A stretch of DNA of 64,000 bases from Lutraria lutraria. Lineage: Eukaryota > Mollusca > Bivalvia > Venerida > Mactridae. Positions 45,212 to 55,900 of the stretch are shown one piece after another. Made by a program: the position numbers and the translations under genes. Within the stretch, counting starts at the first letter, position 1; each line of letters starts with the position of its first letter. The notes below the pieces were generated by a model. The model searched no databases. It worked only from the letters and a program-made list of their open reading frames with translations, and was not told the origin of the DNA. The DNA lies in NCBI GenBank assembly GCA_964023205.1, contig OZ026840.1:13744454-13808453 (forward strand), in the 5' to 3' direction.

Positions 45212-45379
45212 TACACATAATTGCCTTATAGTAACCATGTCCCATAACTTCAGCAAAGATTTGCGAAAACCAACCAAATCAATATAGGTACGTGGCGTTG
45301 GTGCTAAAAAGGTAAACTGTAGTTCACAGAAAATAGCCATTGATGCTTGAAGAAAAGTTATAACCTAGTAAACCATGAG

Positions 45380-45760
45380 CAATACTCCATTTTAAATGTG
45401 TACGTCCAATTCACCTAGGACTAATCGAGGTTAGGCAATGTGGATGGATTGAGAATGGTCCTTGGCAACAACTGTATAAATATTAAAGCGTTTTAGTAAG
45501 CAGTGTTGGTGCTATAGACTAAACAGTAAAATAAAGTTAACCAAGAAATAGCCCATTTTAAATAAGTCCAAATTATGTCAAGGTCAACTCGAGCTTGGGT
45601 GAAATGGGTGCATTGGGAATGGTCCATGGCAACAACTTAATACTCGTAAATATCAAAGCAATAGACGGTAAGGGAGTCTCTAACGTTGCACAGACGGACG
45701 GACGGACAGGGCAATCACAATGTGCTCCTGCAACGTTAGATTCCAGGGGCATAAAAAGTC
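45380..45760. repeat. Diverged tandem pair and interspersed-repeat 3' end
   Basis: Two related halves: GGCAACAACT occurs at 45464 and 45628, each preceded by 'ccattttaaat..gt.c', a 'caa.tcaac'-type stretch and 'gaatggtcc'. It ends with CAGACGGACGGACGGACAGG and 'ccaggggcataaaaagtc'. No coding sequence. Confidence 0.5.
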
Positions 45761-46360
45761 TAGTAGATTTTGTTAGCGAATATTTATGTTTCTAGCACTA
45801 ACAAACATTATGTGCTCATTCTTTGGTCAGCCATTGTTCAAGGACACTTTAATAAGTGATGACAAAAAAGTTAAGTGTAATTAAAGGCGTAAATCATTGT
45901 TCTAATGATTCACTATTATGTTGTGTTTTCATCTTCAAGAATTGTAAGAGATACTTATAAGACTTACATTGTCAGATACTTTAAAATTAAGTATGACTTC
46001 AATGTCTATGGTACAGGTCATAAGTAAGTGAATAACCGTACTTCGTTTCTCTTCATATAAACAAGTATTCCGTAAGTGTGCGTGTGAATCAAAAGTGGAT
46101 ATTTATTATTGTATAATGCGACAATTCCATTGTAAAGTGTCCTCAATTTTTGCATACAGCGAAACCTTGATATTAATGTCACTGTCAGGACAAAAAAACA
46201 ATCTGAATTTTGAAGATGGACCCGTTGTGAAGTTGATACATATAGACCAGACTTCATAACTGCTCGAACATAAGAGGTCCATTTGAAATGTAAAGAATAC
46301 ATCGATATGAAATTATTATTATAATGAAACAAAAGGTCCCTTTGAAATGCAGTTTGTTGG

Positions 46361-46563
46361 GAGTTTTATGCCCCTTTTCATGTGTCAGTCATTTGAGGCA
46401 GAAAGTTCGCCTTAACCATCGTTCCTGAGAACCAGTACTGGATTCCCATCCTCCGTAAGCAACTGCCTACTCTCTCACATAAAGAGACATGGTGGGTAGC
46501 TGGGCTCAAACCCATGACCCTCTATCAGGGAGAAGTTACAGTGATTTGAAGTCAGTGACCTTA
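46361..46563 (-). mobile_element. tRNA-derived SINE, family A, copy 4 (inverted, head missing)
   Basis: On the minus strand it carries the B-box-like CATGGGTTTGAGCCCAGCTA, the body TGGGAATCCAGTACTGGTTC and the 3' region. It breaks off at 'gtcactgacttc', before the A-box head; about 100 bp further right lies the compound palindrome. Confidence 0.72.
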
Positions 46564-46663
46564 TGGAATATAGCTGATATATCGAAAATAGGAAATCATA
46601 ATAAAACGGAGGTCCTTTTGAAATATAGATGCTATATCGAAAATGTATGGTGGCTGATTTATG

Positions 46664-46905
46664 CCATGTTGTATTTTCGCTTTTTCGCCACAACAAAGCG
46701 AAAATGCGAAAATACGACAAAGTCCACTTTGTCGTATCTTTGCATTGTTGCATTTTCGCATTGTCGTGGCGAAAAAGCGAAAATACGACAGATGAAGGGC
46801 AACAATACGACACCAAAGATGTGTCGTGTTTTCGCCTTACATCTGTCGTATCTTTGCTTTTTCGTGGCGAAAATGCAACAATGCGAAAACACGACAAAGT
46901 CATGG
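46664..46905. mobile_element. Compound palindromic element of 242 bp
   Basis: It begins CCATGTTGTATTTTCGC and ends GCGAAAACACGACAAAGTCA, TGG. It is built from inverted copies of 'tcgtattttcgctttttcgc' and 'gacaaagt'. One hairpin is centred near 46728 (GACAAAGTCCACTTTGTC) with arms of about 50 bp. A second lies at about 46783-46852, with arms starting ATACGACAGATG and ending CATCTGTCGTAT. It sits where SINE copy 46361-46563 loses its head. No protein can be supported despite open frames on both strands, which arise from the symmetry. Confidence 0.75.
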
Positions 46906-47098
46906 GAACTCATTATAATGAAATGATCTATTGAAGCGGTCACTAAGAGAAGTTGGTTCTAGGACGTAGCATGGTCATGTATGTGAAGGGAATTCAAAAG
47001 TAAGTTCCGAGTTCTAGCAAGTACTACAATGTTTGTAACACTACCATTTTACAAAGGCTGTCATTTAGCTTACAGTATTTATACCATATGTATAAAAT

Positions 47099-47268
47099 AC
47101 AACCTCTCCAGAGTGACCCTCTCTTGAGCAACAACCTCCCATCAACAACAGCATGATTTTTCCCACTGCACAATTTTACTGTAGTTTAACCTCTCTAGAG
47201 CAACAACCTCTAAATAACAACATAAATTTGCTACCCCCAAAGGGTGTTGCTTTGGAGAGATTGCTCTG
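47099..47268 (+). mobile_element. Pogo-like miniature element, second copy
   Basis: It starts at CAACCTCTCCAGAGTGACCC with the outermost bases lost, repeats 'gagcaacaacctc', and ends ATTGCTCTG before TA. It is internally similar to the copy at 56349-56525 ('catgatttttcccactg' against its complement). It abuts the proposed PNUTS 3' end. Confidence 0.72.
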
Positions 47269-47314
47269 TACATGTATTAATAAAGTGACTACACTGGTTG
47301 AAGGGTTTTTGACT

Positions 47315-47320
47315 TTTATT
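47315..47320 (-). terminator. Candidate distal polyadenylation signal AATAAA
   Basis: AATAAA read on the minus strand, inside CTTGAAATAAAAGTC, about 2.46 kb downstream of the PNUTS stop codon and about 45 bp before a transposable element starts. Other AATAAA hexamers closer to the stop are equally possible. Confidence 0.25.
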
Positions 47321-47952
47321 TCAAGGATTCATTCCCTGGTCAATAGTACATAACATTTTAATAATCAAATATACAAAAATATTTGCATATAAAAGAACAC
47401 ACTTTTTGGAGACAATTATCAATGTATTACACATAACAAAACAATATTCAGGCAATAGTTTCTTACTATACATCACAGTGTGTATTTTACAACCCCCCTC
47501 CCCGTATACACACCCACTTCTGAATTTTACACACTATTCTTATCCTTACACATATAAACATCTCACAATATCTCAGTTCATTAACCGATATTTCCATGTT
47601 TGGAAATAAATCTTAAAAGCATACACCAAATGAAAAAAATACCACTAATTGAATACAAAACAAACTATTTCTAGTTAGTTTAATTTGTAGCATTAATTTT
47701 ACTGAATCAAACCTATTTAAGATCATAAGATGACTTTATCTCACTACAGGGAAGTGATGTTGTACATTATCTTATAACTACTATCCGTCTAATCAGGTCA
47801 ATACTGGATGTTTGAGCAATGCTAGGTTTGACAATCTGTGACTTGCCTGAAGTCAGCAGCAAGAACAGCCACAGAAAAAACATTTAACAGGTTCCGATTT
47901 AAGTTTATAGTAAAATAAAGAAATCTACAAATTAGGACGCTTAAATTGTACG

Positions 47953-48034
47953 TATCGAGGGCTCAGCGCAACACTGTCGTAACTTGTTCTTATTTCAGTA
48001 TGAGTTACGACACTGTTGCGTTGAACCCTGGATA
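47953..48034. repeat. Foldback hairpin element, copy 2
   Basis: Same family as 5421-5506: TATCGAGGGCTCAGCGCAAC, ACTGTCGTAACT, an 18-base loop, then AGTTACGACACTGTTGCGTT, GAACCCTGGATA. It lies in the presumed PNUTS 3' UTR, so the transcript could fold here. Confidence 0.82.
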
Positions 48035-49561
48035 TTAAAACAATCTGTCTCTCATATGAATTACTAGAATAAGAAATTAACTGCAATGCTGACAAAGAAA
48101 AAAAAACTTCTTGAAGTGAAGTTAAAGACTAGACTGAGCGACAGATGATCAAAATGCCTGTGGAAACAAGTGACAAGTACAGACTTCATTATAAATTCAA
48201 GTAATACAGGATGAAACAGTCACTGCATTGTCTGAATGTAAGTCCTTGTCATATTCTACACATAATAGACATATTCATTAACATAATACATATAGGAAAC
48301 ATTCAAAACCATTGCCTCCTGGGTAATAATTCCACATTCAAAATATTACCATGAACTTATCAAAATAATTAATCCATTAGTTTGACAATTTGAAACATCG
48401 TTGAAGGATCATTATCGAAGAAAGAAAGAATAAATCACAGTAAATCTAAGAATTTATTGGATTAATTTAATACCGACTCAATCAGCTGTCAGAGGGAAAT
48501 GATATAAATAAGAGAAAAGATTCGAATAATTTGCGGTGACAATATTCAGCATACATGCACTAAGTGAATCAAGTGGGTTTATTCATTACACTTTTAACAT
48601 TTAAAGTACAAAATGTGTTTTCATTGTACCATTATTTCTCTCTTAAAACAAATAAATTTAACAGAAAATTAATCACCAAGTGATATCTTTTGATCATTGA
48701 GCAGTTAAAGACTAGTGTCCTTTCAACATGACAACTTTTTAATTAATTACAGTTAACTACCTTAGCTAATTAGTTCAATAACATCAATCTATTCCAATTA
48801 GGAAATTTAATTACACATAATTGGTGAAATTAGAGTTAGTAAAAATTAGGACAAAAAGAAATAAAAAGAAATAAGGTAAGGTGGAATAGCTTTACTTGAC
48901 ACACTTAGTTGAACTTTTCTTTACAAAAAATATGTTGTGATGGAAAATGAACAATATTTTTATTTTTCAATACTTGTTGACTAGATTAGTGTTGGCTTCA
49001 GTTTACTTATAGTGTGAATCATTAATGTAATGTATTAGTACATAATAATGTCTCCAGGAGTCTCAGACAATTCAAATGTGTATTTCTTCTGATTGAATAA
49101 CCGTTAAATCAATTTATATTGTATCAAGTCAAACAGATTGGCTGAATCCTATGAAAAAAACACAGATAAACACACCCTCACAATATTAAGCCTTTTTGAA
49201 CATTTCAACCATTTGAGTTTAACTTGTCACTTCTTAGAGCATCTCTCTATTTTGAACATGATTTAATTTCCTGAACAAATCACATCTTGAACAGTTCAAT
49301 GCTACCTCCGCAACTACGTAGTGTGATGTACGACATCTTTCAAATCGCTTCACTGTTTAAACCTCCTGCATCAGTTTTCCAGCTACAAATGTTTTCACAT
49401 CCTAGACTACAGTCTATAACTTATGATGATAATTCCTTGCATTTCGCAGTACATGCAATAAAATCATAACTCCAGCTTGTGCCATGAGGCTGGTCAATCT
49501 CCATCAAACATGATCCATCTAGTGTCAGTCTTATATCACATTGTGATGCATTATGGGTACT

Positions 49562-49800
49562 TCAAACTGGTACCACACCTAAACACAAACTCTTAGCCAT
49601 TCCCAGCCTGGTAACGAGTATTATCACGAATTCTCAGCCTGGTACCATGCTTTATCATGAACTCTCAGACTGGTATCAGTCATTATCACAAATTTTCAGA
49701 CTGGTACCATGTATTAACACAAACTCTCAGACTGGTACTAAGTTTTATCATGAACTCTCTGACTGGTATCACTTATTATCATGAATTCCCTGACTGGTCC
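49562..49800. repeat. 31-bp minisatellite spanning the PNUTS stop codon
   Basis: The string CTGG starts at 49608, 49639, 49670, 49701, 49732, 49763 and 49794: seven occurrences exactly 31 bp apart, plus a looser one at 49567. On the gene strand each unit carries CCAG(T/G)C(T/A)G.GA..TTCATGATAA or a variant. The unit nearest the gene includes the codons for the final DQSGNS and the TGA. Confidence 0.9.
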
Positions 49801-49900
49801 ATATTTTGATCATTTAATGGGGGTCCATTTACTCCAGGATGTAAGAAAGAACAGTTGTTCCCAATTCTACAGCTACCATTAGCAAAATGACGACATAATA
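49779..49900 (-). CDS. PPP1R10: PNUTS last coding exon: CCCH zinc finger and stop
   Basis: Acceptor TTCTTTCAG, then two bases completing a valine codon, then [20 protein letters not shown] and [22 protein letters not shown]. The zinc ligands are spaced C-X7-C-X5-C-X3-H, a CCCH finger, and HPGVNGPPL copies the vertebrate C-terminus. The vertebrate protein stops near there; this one has ten extra residues ([11 protein letters not shown] from the N after PPL), the last six encoded by the first unit of a 31-bp minisatellite that continues into the 3' UTR. Confidence 0.93.
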
Positions 49901-52900
49901 CTGAAAGAAAGACAAAATTCATTCGTTAATTAATAACAATATGATAAAAATCCAATCAAGATACATCAGCAGTGAAATAATACATTTAATCATACTTCAT
50001 ACCATTTAACACATTTATTTATCTCAACAAAATATGACCCATGGGAGTCATACAGATATAAAACAAGACCATAAATTCATTAAAACCTTTCTACAATCTT
50101 CTGTCATTCCTAAGTCAGCTTTGTGAACAATCAAGACTTGTTTTAGTACATAATATTATGTTTTACACCCCTTTTCTACAGTCAGAGTCATAAGAGGCTG
50201 ACAGTTCACTTAATGATCGTTCTTGAGAAGAATCAGAACTAGACTTCCATACTCCATAAGCAATTGCCTACTTTCCCACATAAAGAGACATGGTTGGTAG
50301 CTTGGCGTGAAGCTACATGTATGACCCTCTATCGGTGAGAAGTTACAGTGATTTGAAGTCAGTGTTCTTAACCACTCGACCACAGAGGCGGGTCCTTTTA
50401 GTAGATAAGGTCATAACTTTTATTGGGATCAAACAAAAAACTTCCCGTTTGAGTGACCAGTATCTCATCAACTACACCACAAGCCAAGGGGACCAGGGCC
50501 TTGAGACTATGAAACTTTAGATCCATCTCTTGAGCTCAAATATCAAATCTTGTCTTTCAAAATTTCTAAGTTAATAATGATCTGACAATAATGATATTAT
50601 TGATACATTAGTCTGACAGCATAATTTATCTGAACTTGTAATTAAGCAGTAATGAGCCTCTATCTTTTCTACCAATACTTTAAAATGGATAGGAGATATG
50701 AGCTCAGAGACAGTTCTCAAGATTTATAACCTTGAGGCCAGGATGGCAATATAAGACTTGTCATTAGTTAACTGTACAACTCAGAAAGACATCTGGACTA
50801 ATTCCAAGTAAAGCCTAATTATACCACCGCAAACAAAGTTTGAGAGGGGTATATTGGAGTCAATCTGTCGGTCGTTGGTCCGTACGCACCCAGGTGTCAT
50901 TGTGGGGTTAGGGTTAGGGTAAGTACAAATTGTCGTAATGGGGTTCCAGTACGTACAACCGATGTTGTGGGGAAAATTTGTGCTTATGGGGTGCAAAAAT
51001 GTTGCTTGTGGGGTTCAGAAGATCAAAAGAAGATCAAAGGCGGCACCCCACAACTTCACTTCAGTGGTCCGTCCGTCCGCATATTATTTCACAAGTTTGT
51101 GAAGTGAACTTCTTCCACATTCCTTAAACAATTGCGATGAAATTTTATGTCCTTTAACTTAGTCATATAGTGTACAATGGCATTCTTAGTGTCAAAGCGG
51201 CGGCGGAGGTATCAGTTACTTCTGTGGCAAAGCTCTAGTTAATATATTAATGTAAGTCACGGTCAATACTATATTCCAAAAAAATTATTACCTCTAAAAG
51301 GTTTTCCTCGGCCGCCTCTACCTCCTCTCCCAGGGCCTGGACCTCTCATTCGGCCACCAAAGTTGCCCTGAGGTCCCATATTGGGTCCACCCATATTTCC
51401 TGGAGGTCCCCAATTTCCTTGTGGTCCAGGACCTACAAAAAATAATATTTAATTAACACATTGAAATATACAATTTTCCAATACATTAGTATGAAGTATG
51501 TAACATGCAGAACAGCGTAAGGAAAAGGCATAAATATCAACTGAATCTAACCACAGCTACAACAACAACACACACATAAATAGATTTAAAAAACTCAACA
51601 AAAGCAAGTTGAATGATTTATTAATTAAATGAGAACTGAAGTTTATCAAACAGCAGTCTGAGCCTAAAAACGCACTAAACATACAATGAACTTGCATAAT
51701 AGACAAGTGTAGAAAGGTGAACAATCATGAAATAGACAAGTGTAGAAAGGTGAACAATCATGAAATAGACAAGGGTAGAAAGGTGAACAATCATGAAATA
51801 GACAAGTGTAGAAAGGTGAACAATCATGAAATAGACAAGTGTAGAAAGGTGAACAATCATGAAATAGACAAGGGTAGAAAGGTGAACAATCATGAATTAG
51901 ACAAGGGTAGAAAGGTGAACAATCATGAAATAGACAAGTGTAGAAAGGTGAACAATCATGAAATAGACAAGTGTAGAAAGGTGAACAATCATGAAATAGA
52001 CAAGGGTAGAAAGGTGAACAATCATGAATTAGACAAGTGTAGAAAGGTGAACAATCATGAAATAGACAAGTGTAGAAAGGTGAACAATCATGAAATAGAC
52101 AAGGGTAGAAAGGTGAACAATCATGAATTAGACAAGGGTAGAAAGGTGAACAATCATGAAATAGACAAGTGTAGAAAGGTGAACAATCATGAAATAGACA
52201 AGTGTAGAAAGGTGAACAATCATGAAATAGACAAGTGTAGAAAGGTGAACAATCATGAAATAGACAAGGGTAGAAAGGTGAACAATCATGAATTAGACAA
52301 GGGTAGAAAGGTGAACAATCATGAAATAGACAAGTGTAGAAAGGTGAACAATCATGAAATTGACAAGTGTAGAAAGGTGAACAATCATGAAATAGACAAG
52401 GGTAGAAAGGTGAACAATCATGAATTAGACAAGTGTAGAAAGGTGAACAATCATTAAATAGACAAGTGTAGAAAGGTGAACAATCATGAAATAGACAAGT
52501 AAAGAAAGGTGAATAATCATGAAATAGACAAGTGTAGAAAGGTGAACAATCACGAAAAAGACAAGTAAAGAAAGTTGAACAATCATGAAATAGACAAGTA
52601 AAGAAAGGTGAACAATCATGAAATAGACAAGTATAGAAAGGTGAACAATCATGAAATAGACAAGTGTAGAAAGGTGAACAATCATGAAATAGACAAGTGT
52701 AGAAAGGTGAACAATCATGAAATAGACAAGTGTAGAAAGGTGAACAGTCATGAAATAGACAAGGGTAAAAAGGTGAACAATCATGAATTAGACAAGTGTA
52801 GAAAGGTGAACAATCATGAAATAGACAAGGGTAGAAAGGTGAACAATCATTAAATAGACAAGTGTAGAAAGGTGAACAATCATGAAATAGACAAGTAAAG

Positions 52901-55900
52901 AAAGGTGAATAATCATGAAATAGACAAGTGTAGAAAGGTGAACAATCATGAAATAGACAAGTGTAGAAAGGTGAACAATCATGAAATAGACAAGGGTAAA
53001 AAGGTGAACAATCATGAATTAGACAAGTGTAGAAAGGTGAACAATCACGAAAAAGACAAGTGTAGAAAGGTGAACAATCATGAAATAGACAAGTAAAGAA
53101 AGGTGAACAATCATGAAATAGACAAGTGTAGAAAGGTGAACAATCATGAAATAGACAAGTGTAGAAAGGTGAACAATCATGAAATAGACAAGGGTAGAAA
53201 GGTGAACAATCATGAATTAGACAAGTGTAGAAAGGTGAACAATCATTAAATAGACAAGTGTAGAAAGGTGAACAATCATGAAGTAGACAAGTAAAGAAAG
53301 GTGAATAATCATGAAATAGACAAGTGTAGAAAGGTGAACAATCACGAAACAGACAAGTGTAGAAAGGTGAACAATCATGAAATAGACAAGTGTAGAAAGG
53401 TGAACAATCATGAAATAGACAAGTGTAGAAAGGTGAACAATCATGAAATAGACAAGTGTAGAAAGGTGAACAATCATGAAATAGACAAGGGTAGAAAGGT
53501 GAACAATCATGAATTAGACAAGTGTAGAAAGGTGAACAATCATTAAATAGACAAGTGTAGAAAGGTGAACAATCATGAAGTAGACAAGTAAAGAAAGGTG
53601 AATAATCATGAAATAGACAAGTGTAGAAAGGTGAACAATCACGAAACAGACAAGTAAAGAAAGTTGAACAATCATGAAATAGACAAGTAAAGAAAGTTGA
53701 ACAATCATGAAATACGCAAGTATAGAAAGGTGAACAATCATGAAATAGACAAGTATAGAAAGGTGAACAATCAAGAAATAGACAAGTATAGAAAGGTGAA
53801 CAATCATGAATTAGACAAGTATAGAAAGGTGAACAATCATGAAATAGACAAGTAAAGAAAGGTGAACAATCATGAAATACACAAGTATAGAAAGGTGAAC
53901 AATCATGAAATAGACAAGTATAGAAAGGTGAACAATCACGAAATAGACAAGTACAGAAAGGTGAACAATCATAAAATAGACAAGTACAGAAAGGTGAACA
54001 ATCATAAAATAGACAAGTATAGAAAGGTGAACAATCATGAAATACGCAAGTATAGAAAGGTGATCAATCATGAATTAGACAAGTAAAGAAAGGTGAATAA
54101 TAGTGAAATAGACAAGTGTAGAATGGTGAATAATCATTAAATAGACAAGCGTAGAAAGGTGAACAGTCAAGAAAGTCTAGATTGAACAACATGTACATGT
54201 ATATATTAGGTTTAAAAAGATATCAACAGTATATTTAGTATCTTTATCTATTGTTCAACAGCCCATCAGACAGTTATGGTCATATCAGAGCCGTGGAGAT
54301 AAGATACAGGAGAACCGGGCATTTATATGCCTACTTTTCAAATAGTTCATTCAGGTTCTTTATCATTGGTGTAAAGCATCGATACACATCGCCCTTTGAT
54401 TTTCTAGACACAGTACTTGGCTTGGTAGTTGGGATTTGGACACTGGAAAAGTGTCCGTGAGAGGCAGAGCCAAGAATGAAACGTTTAGTAGTACAGCGTG
54501 TTACCACTCAACCACTGATGACCACTTAAAGTCTCTTAAATGACTGATTTGATGTCATGAACAACTTCACCAACCTGGAGGTCCAAATCTGTTTGGTCCT
54601 GGTCCAGGTCCCATCTGTCTTGGATTTAAATATCCTGGTGGAGCAGCCCCTAAAAGCGTTCTTGGTCCCATTGATGGCGCGCCAGGGTTCATACCCATCA
54701 TCGGCATACCTGGAGGTGGTCCTTGCATCATACCATCTGGAGGAAGACCTTGAATAAAACAGATAGCAATGGGTTAACAACAGTATTCAACTTTTCTTTC
54801 CATCAACTTTTTACATCTATCTTCTATCTATCATCTCTTTATTAAAAATGTAAACTGTTCTAATTCTATCCTCTCTTATCAAATATTGTGTACTGATACC
54901 ATGCTTGTTAATATTTTATGTATGTATACATACTATTCATCATTTGATAAGGATCACTTGCTATATGTAGTGATTGCTTTATTTTTTAATTTATTTTTAC
55001 CATTGAATTAGATTTGATAAAAACTTGATCCTTCAAGCATCACATGCCAGTGCAATTATGAAACAAATGATGTCCATTGAAACATTATGTATATCTATAT
55101 TCTGTTTATTATATAGTTTTAAGTACAGACCACTCAAATATTGAGTAGTATATGTAATAGGGCTGAGTACCGGTTCACGTATCGTATGGAATACCGGTAT
55201 ATAGGGTTCGGTTGATATATATCGTATCGAACGTTAATGTATCAAACAAATATCGATCAAAACAAAAAGGATTTTAAAAACATGTTTTGGACCGTCTTTC
55301 GTGAATTTTCGTCAAATAAAAAGTTGTGACACATAATTATTTATAAAAACGTACCTGCTGTCAACCACAAGAAGAAAATAGTTTTAATTGCAGTTCAGCA
55401 TGAGTGTTTGGCATGCCTGTTGAATATTAGCATTAGGTTCCTTCCATTATTGTTAGGTATATAAGTAGCCTATGCAGCCAAAATTTAAGTTTGTGTCGAG
55501 TACCTGTGCCAGTACAGTCAATGTTTCTCAGTACTTCTGGTTTTATTTCAATATAGAACATCAAATGATATATTGGATATTGATCATTCTGTATCGTAAC
55601 AAATATCGTATCGACAATTTTTATCGATACTCAGCTCTAACATGTAATGTATGTGTTTATAATGAAAAAAAAAAGTTCCAACAGCTACTGTATTCAACTT
55701 ACCCATTTGAGTATTCATAATTTGTTGAATTTGTTGTAACTGTTCATAGCTCTGGTCTGAAGCACCACCCTGTAAATAGAGATAAAAACGGTTAGTCATA
55801 TAAAATGCATTACTGTTGGTAAGAGAAAAATAATAACAACAATGTTGATTTTCCTCCACATGTGGAGAAGTTGCTGGTTCCTTGTGGACAGGTAAATCAG

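Larger units (their letters stand above)
34473..47290. other. Intergenic region between the NIDO and PNUTS genes
   Basis: Apart from the listed repeats and the promoter-like cluster I see no coding exon with splice sites or family similarity. CpG-richer patches occur at about 35.46-35.53, 35.87-35.94 and 36.93-37.02 kb. The stretches 34.7-36.4, 37.1-38.4 and 43.7-45.0 kb look unique and AT-rich. Confidence 0.6.
47295..49778 (-). other. PPP1R10: Probable PNUTS 3' untranslated region (end uncertain)
   Basis: Between the stop codon and the pogo-like element at 47099-47268 there is no recognisable coding sequence. The stretch is AT-rich, starts with the 31-bp repeat, and contains one foldback hairpin (47953-48034). 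Minus-strand AATAAA hexamers occur at about 48958-48963 and 47315-47320, among others. I chose the leftmost as the outer limit; the true cleavage site cannot be read from sequence alone. Confidence 0.4.
51433..54574 (-). other. PNUTS intron filled by satellite DNA and a SINE
   Basis: This 3142-bp intron is about 79 percent satellite (51698-54171); SINE family C (54277-54516) occupies most of the stretch next to the 5' splice site. Only about 430 bp of it look unique. Confidence 0.85.

Noticed and set aside
46475..46943. Overlapping 90-145 residue open frames on both strands
   Set aside because: Produced by the palindromic element at 46664-46905 and a SINE; frames mirror each other.
50905..50925. 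Telomeric sequence
   Set aside because: Only two to three TTAGGG units within a degraded interspersed repeat.
51717..52457. A 246-residue repeat protein ([11 protein letters not shown] units) on the plus strand
   Set aside because: The frame is open only because 33 is divisible by three; stops occur in other units, the opposite strand is equally open, and no promoter, splice or non-repeat domain is seen.
51698..54171. CRISPR-like array
   Set aside because: Units are contiguous with no unique spacers, and the locus is inside a eukaryotic intron; it is satellite DNA.
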